DNA of 64,000 nucleotides, taken from Plasmodium relictum. Taxonomy: Eukaryota; Apicomplexa; Aconoidasida; Haemosporida; Plasmodiidae. The notes beneath the pieces are model-generated. The model saw nothing but the letters and a program-made list of their open reading frames with translations. It ran no database searches and had not been told where the DNA came from. Of this stretch, positions 22,758 through 33,915 are shown piece after piece; positions within the stretch are counted from its first letter, which is position 1, and every line of letters begins with the position of its first letter. The position numbers and the translations under genes were made by a program. The DNA lies in NCBI RefSeq assembly GCF_900005765.1, contig NC_041689.1, positions 1,054,001 through 1,118,000 on the forward strand. Direction: 5' to 3'.

Positions 22758-25190
22758 TTTAAAATTATTATCTATTTTGGACAAGAAATGGTATATAATA
22801 TTGAATGAGGAAATAGGAAAAATAGTTAATAAAGCATATGGAATAATTTATAATGTTATTTACGATATGAAAAAAAAATATATAGGATAGTTTATCATGT
22901 TATTTGTACATAAGTACAATTCAAATAATAAATGGTGGAACTCTTATTTTATTATTAATCAAATAGAGTACATGAAATAAATAACTTTTATGACAATAAT
23001 TTTTGAATAAAACATGCTTAGTATTTTATATATTCTTAGCACACTAATAAGACATTTAAAAAGTTTAATAATAATTACTTTTATTAAATTTAAACATTCT
23101 ATATGTAAAAAACTTTAATTATATATTAAAGAATCTTTTAGCAGTTATTTTCCTTAAAAATTATTAAAAAGTTTTTCAAAAAAAAGTCTGACAAAATTTT
23201 TTTTTTTTTTTTATGCATATAGATTTACAGCAATGCTTTTAATTAGTTATTTAAGATATTCTCTTAAATATTGTGAGGTATATATAACTTTTTATTTGGT
23301 TCTTATTATAGAATTATTTATAATAAATTAATATCTTTTATTATATAGTTATAGTTTTTATAAATTGTGAAAAACCATAAATATTAAAAAAATATGTAAA
23401 ATTTTAAATTATTACTTCATATTATTATTGAAGGTTACTATATATGTAATTTACAATTATTAAAAGTAGATATTACAGCATTATATTATTAAAATATCTA
23501 CTTATAAAAAAGAAAGATTGTCTTAATTTTCAATTTTTTAATTCTAACTTGAAACTTAGATATATTAAAAGCTACAGTAATTTTATTAATTTATTTTACG
23601 TGAAATATGTATAAAACCTTTTTATGAAGTTATATTCTTATAAAACATAAAGAAAAAAATTACAAATAAAGTCAAGATATTAAAACTTCTTTTAATGTAA
23701 TGAAAATTAATTCATCTATATCTACGTATGATTTATTCTTAAGTAAATAAAAATATTTAACTTTTGTATTTACTGATAATTCAAATAAACCAAATATATA
23801 TCAATATATTCTAAAGCCAAAAACAAATTAAAATAATAAAAATATTTCATCCTTTAATTAAAATATTAAATTTTAAAAATTGAAAAAATAATAAGTATTA
23901 TTTTTTCATAAAATTTAATTATATATAATTATCTAGATAAAGTAATAAGAAAATTTTCATAGTATAGCATTATTCTAAACTTATTTTTAACAATTTTGCT
24001 TAATATTATTATGAATTTTATAAATGTTAAATAATTTCACTAAAAATAGCATACACAAAAGAAATAAAACAAAATTTTATCCTTTTAAGGAACAAATTTT
24101 ATAAATCATCAAATTTTTGTAACTATTAATTCAAATGGTTCCCTAGAACTTGTGTCATAATGTAATTAATTTTTTTGGGAAACAACTTGCAATCTTAATT
24201 TTAAGATATTACTAAAAAAATTAACTGAAAACAAAAAAACTCTTTGAAATAGGTAAATCTGAATATACATTTAATAATATATTATGTATTTTATTTAAAT
24301 TAATAACATATAAAAAAAAGAAAAGTTTGTATTTATAGCATTTTAATTTTAAGATATAAAAAATTTGTTAGTAATATAAAAAAAAAAAAATTATTAGATT
24401 TATTTTATTTTTGTAAGTTTTTTTGTTAAAAATAATTGTATTGTTTTATTTTATTATTTTTTTTTTCTTGGTTAAATTGTTTGTGGTATGTAAAATTTTA
24501 TCAATTCCAATTAATTTTTGAACCATAAAAAATTGAATACAAAGTTTAAAAGAAAAACAAAAGGCCTTTTGCTTTTATTAACATTTAATTTTTACATACT
24601 TTTGAAACATAATTAATAACTATCATTTAATTTATTTTTTTTTTTTTTGTTATTTTATATAATCAATGCTTTTAATAAGGATTTAAACTTTTAGTAAAAA
24701 ATACTTTTATTGTGGTAAATAAATACCTATGAAATTATAATTTTCTCGATTATGTAAATTATATGTGTAAAGTTTACGTATTAATAATATGAATATATCT
24801 TTACAATAATTAAAATTAGTATAAAAATCTCAATATTATTAATTTACTTGTTCAACACTCCAGTAAAGTGATTGAATAATCAATTGATAAATCAGCAAAG
24901 CTCATTTCAAAAAAATAACTGATCGAAGGATTTAACATATATCTATTAAACTTTAAAACAAAGCAAAATATATAATCTTACATTTTTAATATAAAACACA
25001 AAAAAATCATATTAATAAAACTTAATATTTATACTTGGCGTATTAATCATATCTTTAATAAATCTTTAATTCCTAATAACAGTAAAGATTTTATTAATAT
25101 ATTATTTCTTTTTAAGAACTATTTTTACAATATTTGTTTACTACACTTTTGAATAATTATGATATTTTATATATAATTAATAAAATATAA
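22758..25190. other. Gene-poor spacer between two tRNA genes
   Basis: A 2.4 kb stretch with no credible open frame. Base composition is AT-rich but not the near-pure AT with tandem repeats expected of a Plasmodium centromere. A somewhat GC-richer segment at 24850-24930 has box C-like (GTGATTGA) and box D-like (CTGA) sequences, too weak to call a snoRNA. Another patch with GGTTCCCTAGAACTTG lies near 24136. Confidence 0.5.
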
Positions 25191-25262
25191 TGGACCAGCC
25201 GGGAATCGAACCCGGGAGTAATCGCATGCGAAGCGAACGTGATACCACTACACCACAAGCCC
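25191..25262 (-). tRNA. tRNA-Ala (anticodon CGC)
   Basis: A 72-nt tRNA on the minus strand. The acceptor begins GGGCTTG and ends CTGGTCC plus discriminator A; it forms the G3:U70 wobble pair that is the alanine identity element. The D arm reads GTGTAGTGGTATCAC. The anticodon loop TTCGCAT gives CGC, which reads the Ala codon GCG. The T arm CCGGG-TTCGATT-CCCGG is perfect. A T-T mismatch at acceptor pair 6:67 and one at the base of the anticodon stem are mild oddities. There is no intron. Confidence 0.92.
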
Positions 25263-26040
25263 AGTAATTATATAATAAATAAATTTATTAAAAATATGAA
25301 GTATTTTCCTTAAAAAATAAACGAATATTATATATTTATAAATATTAACTTTTTTTTTTTTTTTTGTTTTATTGTAAATTACAATTTATTTTAATTTGCC
25401 ATATTACTTTTATTTTTCTTCGATTGTACAATTGTATTTTTAATAATAATAGTTCATTATTAATACTTTTTACACAAAAAAAAATTTTCCAGTATTAATA
25501 AAATTTTATTTTTGGAAACTTCATTTGAAAATTTTAGAAAACCCCAAAAAAATAATAAATAAATAAATAAAGAGAATAAAAAAACTAAAAAAGAAAAAAA
25601 TTGTGAAAATAAAAATTATTCCAATTTTTTTTTAACTTAAATGAATCTTCAAAAAACATATTTTTCCATTAAATTTTAAAACATTAAAAAATTCAATAAA
25701 ACAGATTTAAGTACTTCAGAGATTTTAATATTATTTAAGAAATATGATATTTTATAATGAATTTGAATTACTAAACAACATAAAAATATGTTATTTCAGA
25801 ATATTAAAACTAGAATAGATAAGAAAAGTATTTAACATTCATTTATACAAAATGAGTAAAGTAATTTTTTCAATTTTAACATATCTGTAATAATTATCTC
25901 CGTTTTTATAGAAAAATCAAAAATTTTAACAAATTTAAAATTAATAAAAAAGTTGATTACTAATTTATATATAGATACATTAATATAAATACTACCTTTT
26001 TTTTTCTTTTTTTTTTTCATTTTCTTATTAAACTTTTAAA
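25263..26040. other. Promoter region of the DNAJC11-like gene
   Basis: About 780 bp of AT-rich DNA between the tRNA-Ala 5' end and the next gene. A low-complexity frame on the minus strand at 25832-26020 is not credible. Nothing else is recognisable. Confidence 0.55.
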
Positions 26041-27111
26041 ATGAATAATAATAGTACTAAAAAGGATAAATGTAACGAAACTTCTGTAAGGAATGAAAAA
26101 AATAAGAATATTAATGAAATGATCGATGAAATAGACACCAATGTAATTTTGCAGATTAATTCAATGAGTACTGAAAATAAAAAAATTTTTTTAAATAATT
26201 ATATAGCAAAAATAAAATACATGAATGAAAATCATTCTAAACTAAGATATTATGAAATATTAAATGTAAATATAAACTCAGACGCTAAAACAATAAGGAA
26301 AAGTTATTTATTACTGTCAAAATTATTAAGTGTTAATAAAAAGTTATCAAGTGAATATGAAGAATGTTATTATTTAATACAAAAATCTTATAAAATATTA
26401 ACTGATAAATTTGAAAAATTTTATTATGATGTTTTAAATAATTATATTGATGAGTCTATGATAGAAGTGCAAAGAGGAATATTAGAAAAAGAAGCTGATC
26501 TCATATATGCAAATAAAATTGATGAATTAAAAGATGAATATAATGAAAAATTAAAAGAAGAAGAAAAAAAAAATGGGTTAATAATAGAAAAGGCATTATT
26601 TGGAAATTTAGCTCTAAAAGATGAATATATAAATAATTGTTTAAGCATAAATCCCATTACTGAAGATCATATACAAGGCCCTTTTTTAGATTTAACAGTG
26701 CTTTTGCAATGTAGAATTGAAAATAGTTCATTATTGTTCAATGATGATGCTTCATTTGCTTATTTTTTGGGAATTCCTAAACCATTAATTAAAATATCAA
26801 GTAAAAATAAGAAATCCTATATAAATATATTAGAAGATACAGAAATGCATCTATATATCAAATATAAATTCTTAAATGTTTATCATGAATTAATTGTAGT
26901 AGATAGATCAACTTTTACTTTACCTCAAAGTGCGCATAGAGTTTTTGGAAATTATATTTGTGGTCCTTTTTCTCCTGTTAATGTAATAAAATTGAAACAG
27001 TTATCTAATTCATTTATGGATAACATTTTTAAATTTTTTTCCAAAAATAAGGTTTATATTACTTTATTTACAACAATTATACTATGTGCACAATCTATTA
27101 AATCTATATAA
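26041..27111 (+). CDS. DNAJC11-like protein with degenerate J domain
   Basis: A 356-residue single-exon protein. Residues 67-131 form a J-domain (LRYYEILNVNINSDAKTIRKSYLLLS, then YYLIQKSYKILTD), but the HPD tripeptide that stimulates Hsp70 ATPase is absent; the loop reads SVNKK at 97-101. Residues about 178-302 match the C-terminal domain of DNAJC11 (DUF3395): NGLIIEKALFGNL, LDLTVLLQCRIENSSL, MHLYIKYKFLNVYHELIV and TLPQSAHRV, each with a counterpart in the human protein. A hydrophobic segment at 337-352 ends the chain. Human DNAJC11 associates with the mitochondrial MICOS/SAM membrane-bridging assembly, so a role in mitochondrial membrane organisation is inferred. Human DNAJC11 is longer (559 residues) because it has a middle barrel-like region missing here. 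Confidence 0.8.
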   Translation: MNNNSTKKDKCNETSVRNEKNKNINEMIDEIDTNVILQINSMSTENKKIFLNNYIAKIKYMNENHSKLRYYEILNVNINSDAKTIRKSYLLLSKLLSVNKKLSSEYEECYYLIQKSYKILTDKFEKFYYDVLNNYIDESMIEVQRGILEKEADLIYANKIDELKDEYNEKLKEEEKKNGLIIEKALFGNLALKDEYINNCLSINPITEDHIQGPFLDLTVLLQCRIENSSLLFNDDASFAYFLGIPKPLIKISSKNKKSYINILEDTEMHLYIKYKFLNVYHELIVVDRSTFTLPQSAHRVFGNYICGPFSPVNVIKLKQLSNSFMDNIFKFFSKNKVYITLFTTIILCAQSIKSI

Positions 27112-27379
27112 TCATAAAACATTATAATAAATTGCATAATTTGAAACTACTGAAAAGAAAATAAATGATGAAAAGAAGGGAGCAAAAAAAAAAAAAAAAG
27201 TTATTTTTTTTAATAGCAATTTTAGTTTTTTTTCTAAATTTTCTTATTTTTTAGTAGAATTATATATATTATATTTTTTTTCTTTTTTTGTTTGTAATTT
27301 TCTTTATATCTTTTAAAATTTTTAATATTTACACATATAAAAAAAATAATTTTTTATTGTATAAAATGCTTTTTTCTTT

Positions 27380-28261
27380 TTATGGTTCTAGATGTTCATT
27401 CATGGCAAACTTATCAAAAGATAAGTAATAATTTATAAACTTTGTTAACTTTTTTAATAATTTATCACAAAAAAAGGAATAATTTTCTTCACTTGTCTTT
27501 TTCATTAATATATCATATAACATAGTTCTGGTGGGATCATTTAAAAAATTTAAAAAAAGAAAAAATATATCTTTTGTAAATATAAAAGATGTTTCAATTT
27601 TCGATTTTTTGTTATTTTTAATAATTTTATTAAAAATATCAAAAGCATTAAATTGCTCATCATCATCTTTAAAAAAAAATTTAGTAATAATGCTACAGCA
27701 ATTTTTTTTTCGTATATCATTTATTTCAACTTCTAATAAATTTATTTTATTATTTAACTCTTCATTTTCTTTTTTATAAAATTTATTTTCTTTTATTAAA
27801 ACTTTTTTTTCATTATCATAGTCTTCTTTTTTTAACTCAAAGTAATTTATAATGTAATCATACGGATTTTCTATTTTTTCTTTATTTTTTATTAAATGTA
27901 AAAATATTTGTACAAATGTAAAAAAAACATCAGTATCTGATAAATATTTTCTAAAGTCATAAAATTTTTGTTTTTCTTTATTTTTTAGTATTGATTTTAC
28001 ATACTTTGAAGTAATTTTATATTCTACATCTGAATTTGATATATATTTTTCTTTCTCTTTATCATATTCTCTAATATATTGTCTTTTATCACCTCTTTTA
28101 CCTGATTCCATATTTTCATTATCGAATAAATACTCTGCAGCTACATTTGACACACTTATTTCAGAAAAGCATTCTTCACTTGAACTATCTATACTACCAC
28201 TACCATTACTAGAAATGTTTAAAAAATTTGCAAATAAATCATCATATGCTTTGCTATTCAT
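27380..28261 (-). CDS. Coiled-coil protein with MYCBP-like segment
   Basis: A 293-residue single-exon protein. The N-terminus (1-60) is Ser/Glu/Asn-rich and disordered. Residues about 98-185 resemble c-Myc-binding protein (MYCBP/AMY-1): QKFYDFRKYLSDTDVFFTFV, then NPYDYIINYF in the position of the human ALDFLKHHL stretch, then a Glu/Lys/Asn coiled coil (KENKFYKKENEELNNKINLL). The remaining 100 residues are helical with no recognised domain. MYCBP in other eukaryotes is a small adaptor linked to A-kinase anchoring and cilia/flagella. I infer a scaffold role. The similarity is judged by eye and is only moderate. Confidence 0.5.
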   Translation of the reverse strand: MNSKAYDDLFANFLNISSNGSGSIDSSSEECFSEISVSNVAAEYLFDNENMESGKRGDKRQYIREYDKEKEKYISNSDVEYKITSKYVKSILKNKEKQKFYDFRKYLSDTDVFFTFVQIFLHLIKNKEKIENPYDYIINYFELKKEDYDNEKKVLIKENKFYKKENEELNNKINLLEVEINDIRKKNCCSIITKFFFKDDDEQFNAFDIFNKIIKNNKKSKIETSFIFTKDIFFLFLNFLNDPTRTMLYDILMKKTSEENYSFFCDKLLKKLTKFINYYLSFDKFAMNEHLEP

Positions 28262-28958
28262 TTTATTTTTTTCAGAATTTCTTATGCACTTTTATAAATT
28301 TACAATTATATCATTAAATTCTTCTACATCCTAATAAAGTTATTATTTTTATCGATTCATGTATTTATATAAATTTTTTAATATTAGCATATATATGGAA
28401 AATTTCCTTTTTTTTTTTAAATAAACCAATAACTAAAATATAATTGTATTTTATCTCTATTTTATAATGATATTTTTAAGATAAAACTATTTAAACGATT
28501 AAAAGATAAAATATTTTTTATTGATCTTAAATATATCCGAAATATGGATATTTCAATATATTAATTTTGGTTTTGCTTAAAATTTTTAAATCTCCTAAAT
28601 AAAAAAAAAAAAAAAAAAATAGTAAATTCTAATATTTGAGCCTCTATAAATCCTTTTTTTTTTTAAAATCTAAAATTGTAGTCTTTTTTTTCTTTATACT
28701 TAATTTTACCTTAAACTTTTTCAATTAAGTACAGGAGACACAATAAAAATGATGAAATAAAAATACTAAAAACATAAAATGAATTATTAAAAAATAAGAC
28801 ACTATTAAAAAAAAAATAATTCTTTATACTTTTGAGAATTTTTCAAAAAGTTTAAAAAAATTAAAATAGTGTATAAAATATAAGTTAATAAATGCAAGCC
28901 AAAAAAAAAAAAAAAAAAACTATATCATCTTTCTAGAATTAAAAAATACTTTTTTCTG
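28262..28958. other. Intergenic between CstF50 and MYCBP-like gene
   Basis: About 700 bp between two minus-strand genes, with poly(A)/poly(T) runs only. No gene is supported. Confidence 0.6.
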
Positions 28959-30443
28959 TTAGTTATAAGCATGCAAATATTTCTGTTCAATTTTAATTGT
29001 TTTGCATACACAATCATAGCTAGCTGTGTGAACATTCAACGAGTCTTTTGCATTAACAATATCAGAAATTTGGTCATTATGTATATTTTGTATGTTGTAT
29101 TCCATATTTCCAAAATATGAATTATATATATAAAAATGAGATGATGAGAAATTATCACTTGTATGAACTATATTAGCTATAAATGATTCATTATTCATAA
29201 AAATACTTTTATTAAAAGAACATGATAATCCATTACCAAATGTAAATAATGATTTAAAATTTCTTAAATCCCAAATTTTTGTTTGCCCATCAAGTCCAGA
29301 TGTTAAGATATAAAAATTAGACTTATTAAATTTAATTGATTGAACAGAATAACCATTATGCGCATTAGCTTGTGTGTGTATTAATTTGGAATTATGACCA
29401 TCCCAAAACTTTATATGACCATCATCAGAAACTGATGAATAAATGTTTCCATCTGATGTTCCACTAATGCTATTAATTGATGATGTATGAAAATTTTTTT
29501 TATCAAAAGAAATATAGCATGTTAAAGTTTCAAGCTCATACATTTTTAATATATTTTCATTTTTATTACTTGTATACAAAAAATCACCACATGGATGAAC
29601 ATACAAGCATATAAATGGATTTTTATCTTGTATTAAAATATTCTTATGTGCTTTGTTTATACTTTCATTTAAGCTAAATTTATTTGCTTGTTTTTTTTTT
29701 TTAATTAATTTGTTAACATCAAGGATTTGAATTGTGCAGTCATCACTGGCAGAAAATAAAATATTTTTAAAAGGATGAAACTTTACGCAGTTAACTTTTC
29801 CTGTATGTCTATCTATATTATAAATTTTTTTTTTTTTTATATCATATATTTTAGCTATTTTTACAACATTATCTAAACCACCTGAACATAAAATATTATA
29901 TGAGTAATTGGTATCACAACAAATACATTTATTTCTGTGAATTAATTCAATACGATCATTAATTTCATAACTATATAATCTTTTCATATTTTCACTTTTT
30001 ATATCATAATTTAACACTGAATCATTAAATGTGTATATTTTTTTATTTAATGATTCAACATTAACTAAACTCTTTATATCTTGTTCATTGTTAAATTCAG
30101 AAGGCTTGCATATATTTTTTGTATATGTATTAAAAAGGTAATCATTTTCAACATTTTTATTTTCTTGCAAATTTAACTCTTTTTTCAAAACCTTATAAGA
30201 ATCAATTAAATTATCATCTATAAGTTGTTTCAAAACTATTTCATAAAATCCTATTTTATCAATACACATACTTTTTTTCTCTTCGAGGTTACTTAATCCA
30301 TTATCATCTATATTTTTTTTACGACTTCTTTCTTGTTCATTTTCTACAAATTTAGAATAGTTGTCATTATTTGTTATAATATTATCGTTTTTGTTGATAA
30401 CATTATTTGAAGAAAAAGAATTACTAACGTTATATTCTTTCAT
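28959..30443 (-). CDS. CSTF1: Cleavage stimulation factor subunit 1 (CstF50) homologue
   Basis: A 494-residue protein. Residues about 63-95 (IGFYEIVLKQLIDDNLIDSY) match the N-terminal homodimerisation helices of CstF50. Residues about 165-490 form a WD40 propeller with recognisable blades: HTGKVNCVKFHPFKNILFSA with DDCTIQILD, FICLYVHPCGDFLYTS, SINSISGTSDGNIYSS with DGHIKFWD, and VQSIKFNKSNFYILTSG with DGQTKIWDLRN. CstF50 works with CstF64 and CstF77 in pre-mRNA 3'-end cleavage before polyadenylation, in the nucleus. The linker (1-60 and 95-160) is Asn/Lys-rich. The single exon is intact. By synteny this is the PF3D7_06205xx gene. Confidence 0.85.
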   Translation of the reverse strand: MKEYNVSNSFSSNNVINKNDNIITNNDNYSKFVENEQERSRKKNIDDNGLSNLEEKKSMCIDKIGFYEIVLKQLIDDNLIDSYKVLKKELNLQENKNVENDYLFNTYTKNICKPSEFNNEQDIKSLVNVESLNKKIYTFNDSVLNYDIKSENMKRLYSYEINDRIELIHRNKCICCDTNYSYNILCSGGLDNVVKIAKIYDIKKKKIYNIDRHTGKVNCVKFHPFKNILFSASDDCTIQILDVNKLIKKKKQANKFSLNESINKAHKNILIQDKNPFICLYVHPCGDFLYTSNKNENILKMYELETLTCYISFDKKNFHTSSINSISGTSDGNIYSSVSDDGHIKFWDGHNSKLIHTQANAHNGYSVQSIKFNKSNFYILTSGLDGQTKIWDLRNFKSLFTFGNGLSCSFNKSIFMNNESFIANIVHTSDNFSSSHFYIYNSYFGNMEYNIQNIHNDQISDIVNAKDSLNVHTASYDCVCKTIKIEQKYLHAYN

Positions 30444-32033
30444 TAATGTGATATTAATTTCTTTTGCAATAATACATAGAGTGTTATAACTTTCAATATT
30501 AAATATATTTTCTAATTATACGTCAAATTTAAATGTAAATGTATCATCTTTACCTTTTTAATAAATTTAAACAAAAATTGAGAATAAACATTCATTCGGA
30601 TAAAATTCCTTAAAGTAGCGGTACATAAATATGGATGTTTTATTTCAAATAAAAAAAAAATTAATTTTAAAAATATAAAATTTTTATGTTTACATAAATT
30701 TTTTTTTTATTCATTTACCTATTCATAAATTTAAAAACAAAAATTTTTTTTTTCTTTTGCATAATTTTAATTATTATTTTTTTAATTAATATAAAAAAAT
30801 ATTTAAAAAAAAATTTTTACTCAACAAAAAAAAGGTAAAACTAATAAGAAGTTTTAATTTATATATATTTTAAGAATTATGAAAATTTATTCTTTCGATT
30901 TTAAACACAATTTTTTCATGTAAATTTTGTATATCATAAATAATATTTTTACTCAATTTTTTATGAATTTTCATTTTTTTCCACTATGAAATTAATAAAA
31001 TTAATTTTTATCTAAAAATATTTATAAAGATATTGATATTTTTTTTTTCATTTTAAAATAGTAAGCTATAATTCACTGAGACTACTATATTTTTGGTAAT
31101 TGAAGTAATAGTATTTTAATTAATGAGCAAATCTTGATAAGTTTTACAATTGTGCAAAATAATTATACTTAGATATAAAAGAAAATAAAAGGAAATGATA
31201 TTTTACAATGTATTAGATAATTATATTTTTTTTATAAGGTTTACATCTTCTTAATTTTGTATTCTTTTATTTTTTATATAAAAGCAAATAATTTAAGTGA
31301 AATGGTTTATTAATTACTTTTAAATATATAACAAAATAAGGAAAAAAATATTTTCTCCACACAATGCATTTCAAGTTAAATTTAAGATTAATTATGTACG
31401 TCTATACGTTATATAATTTATCTCTTTTTAATTAACCTAACTTTGATTTATCTTAAATGAAATAATAATATTCTAATAACAATTTACTGTTAAAGAGAAG
31501 AAGTATCTATCTTTTTGCTGAATTTTACTCATATTTTAAGGTTATGGCATTAGGTGCTTATTAAATATTTCTAACTTATTTCAAATTAAAAAAAATTTTT
31601 AATTATGATATAAATATATTTTTCATTTTATATTCACATTTTTATGAAAATTTCTCAAAATATTACTATTATATAATACGAAACTTTTAGAAAGACAATA
31701 TAATAAAAAATGAGTATGTCTTGCATTTATTCTTATGAAGTTTCATTCCTTTTTTAACTAAAAATTTACATGAAAAAAGAAAAAAAAAAGGAAAGAAAAG
31801 AAAATCATATGGATTGTATAAGTAAAATCCATTTATTTTATTATTTGGTTCTTTTTTCCTTTTTTACTTTTTTTTTTTTTGCTCCAATAATTAAAATTTT
31901 TTGTTTATTATAATTTTTAAGATATAGAGAAAAAAAGCACATATAATTATCTCATATGAATTTTTATGTTAATTTTCATAATTTTTTTTATTTCATTTTT
32001 TTTTTCAATTTTTTTTGTTGTGCTTTGTTGTGT

Positions 32034-32038
32034 TGCAC
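32034..32038 (-). promoter_or_regulatory. GTGCA motif (AP2-I type) upstream of MSP10
   Basis: TGCAC on the plus strand, GTGCA on the minus strand, about 490 bp before the MSP10 start. GTGCA is the reported core of the invasion-gene activator AP2-I. It lies in a GC-richer patch with GTTGTG repeats. Function is inferred from the motif and the gene class. Confidence 0.35.
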
Positions 32039-32235
32039 ATCAACAATCAGATTAAAATTAGTTTATAATTCACCATTTTGTTTTTTAGTATTAATTTAAA
32101 TTTTTTTATTACTGTTTTTATTAAAACTACATTCAAAATTATAAAAATTTACTAAATAATAATATTTTCCAGTATTTGATAAAGAAGAAGAAAAAAAAAA
32201 TTTACAATAAAATAATAGAATGGAATTAAGTGAAA

Positions 32236-32240
32236 GTGCA
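32236..32240 (+). promoter_or_regulatory. GTGCA motif (AP2-I type) upstream of MSP10
   Basis: A second GTGCA core, about 286 bp before the MSP10 start. Two copies within 210 bp ahead of a merozoite surface gene fit AP2-I control, but the motif is short and chance occurrence is possible. Confidence 0.35.
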
Positions 32241-32525
32241 TTACCATAACTGTAGAGCACGCAATTTTTTTTTTATTGACTATTTTTTATTTTTGTTTTT
32301 TCCTATTTTTAATTCTAATTAACCTTTTTATTTTATTTTATTTTATTTTGTTTTATTTATTTACTTTTTTTTTTTACTATAACAACTTTTCAATTTTATT
32401 TAATGGACATAAATTTAATGTTTTTTAGATATAACTTTCCACTTTATGCATATGTATCTATATATTAAATAAACATATATTTAGAAAACTGATATAAGTT
32501 TTCAAGTAAACTCATATAATAAAAA

Positions 32526-33604
32526 ATGATATTTTTAAAATTCATCAAATCATTTACTTTAGTACTATTGTTCCTTTTATATTTAAATAATATTGTCTAT
32601 GCATATAAAATTATTATGAAGGAAGAGACAAGTAAGAATATTGTGAATGAAGATCATTCCCATGAAGAGGCAACATTTATAAAAGCAAGTGAGGAAGAAT
32701 ATACAAGTAAGAAGGAAGATGAGGCAAATGAAATTGATATTTCCTCTGAAGAAAATCCCACTAAGCATTTACCCGGTAATGAAAATAGTGAAACAGGTAC
32801 AAATATAAAAGATTAAAATGTTTTAATAAATAATAGCAAAGTTGAAAATTATATTTTTTTTTAGTAAATGAAGAAGGAAATGATAATATAAGTGGCGGTG
32901 AAACTGATAATTCAAATGAAGTAAAAACCACTAAAGAAAATGAAGTTGCTTTTACTGAAGATTTAATTAAAAATATGATGAAAACAAGAGAAAATGAACA
33001 ACAAAAAACAATGAAAGATATTTTAGACAATCCTGAAGACATACTCATTATAGCATCTTCTGCTAATAGTTTTTTTCAAAAAGGAAAAGATTTATTCATG
33101 ACAGACAGAGATAATTCAGAAACAATACGAAATAATCTAAAAAAAAAAAATAATGAAGTGAAAGAAGCAGTTAACTATATAGATGAAGGTATATATAAGC
33201 TCGAACAAATAATTATGAAAGTGAGATTTTATACAGAAGTTATAAACAATTTTATAAAATTTAAAAGTAACTATGTATGCAATTATTCTAAATGTGGTGA
33301 AAATGCTCGTTGTTATATTGTTGAAAAAAATAAAGAAGAATGCAGATGCAGAGCCAACTATATTCAAGATACCAATACTGATCTCTTTACATGTATACCT
33401 ATGAATGAAAAAAGTTGTTCTGTTAATAATGGATACTGTGATAAAAATGCAGAGTGCTCTATTACTGATAATATAATTAAATGTCAATGTGAGGATTCTT
33501 TTTTTGGTGATGGCATTTTTTGTGTTAAAAACTATCAAATGAAGCAATCTCTATGCATATTTATAATATTTTTAATATGTTTGTTTCAAAAATATTTTGT
33601 ATAA
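32526..33604 (+). CDS. MSP10: Merozoite surface protein 10 (MSP10), two exons
   Basis: Exons 32526-32796 and 32865-33604 join across a 68-bp GT-AG intron (donor GTACAA, acceptor TTTAG) to give 336 residues. A signal peptide (MIFLKFIKSFTLVLLFLLYL, ending near VYA) is followed by a Glu/Ser/Thr-rich region and a helical Asn/Lys segment. Residues about 229-309 are two tandem EGF modules of six cysteines each (CNYSKCGENARC and so on; SCSVNNGYCDKNAEC and so on), the arrangement shared by MSP1-19, MSP8 and MSP10. A hydrophobic tail (about 315-334) indicates a GPI anchor. MSP10 is displayed on the merozoite and its apical end. Identity among the double-EGF family is set by synteny with PF3D7_0620400. 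It is shorter than the P. falciparum protein (over 500 residues), mainly in the acidic N-terminal part. Confidence 0.85.
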
Positions 33605-33915
33605 TACAAAAAAACAAAAATAAATAAAATAAAATAAAATAATAAATTTTTTTTTATATTAAAATTTTTTTTTTTAAATTATTTCTCTTTAATAATATTT
33701 ACTTTTTTTTTATTATTAAATTTTTTTTTTTTTATTTCTTTAAGGTTTTTTTCATAAGATTTTATCTCTATTTACTTTTCTCCATTTAAATATACATTAT
33801 TTATTTTTATTTACTTTTTTTTTTTTTTGTCAACAAAAATACGTGGAAATTATGTGATATTTTAAACTATCATTATTTTTTAAAGTAATTCACAAATAAT
33901 AAATAAAAAGAAAAT
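33605..33915. other. Short intergenic spacer
   Basis: A 311-bp T-rich spacer between two plus-strand genes, serving as MSP10 3' UTR and promoter of the next gene. Nothing else is seen. Confidence 0.6.

Larger units (their letters stand above)
30444..32525. other. Divergent intergenic region CstF50 / MSP10
   Basis: About 2.1 kb between divergent genes that holds both promoters. It has no credible open frame. GTGCA-type motifs occur in its right part (see the separate entries) in front of MSP10. Confidence 0.6.

Noticed and set aside
22675-22890. 71-codon plus-strand open frame
   Set aside because: It reads straight through the tRNA-Leu gene; the apparent peptide is a translation of the tRNA.
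24850-24930. Box C/D snoRNA candidate
   Set aside because: GTGATTGA and CTGA are present but there is no clear terminal stem or D' box, so support is too weak.
22758-25190. Centromere candidate in the gene-poor spacer
   Set aside because: AT content is not extreme enough and no tandem repeats are seen; the syntenic P. falciparum block is not at the centromere as far as I recall.
32583-33547. Antisense open frames over MSP10
   Set aside because: They are shadows of the MSP10 exons; the sense strand has signal peptide, EGF cysteines and GPI tail.
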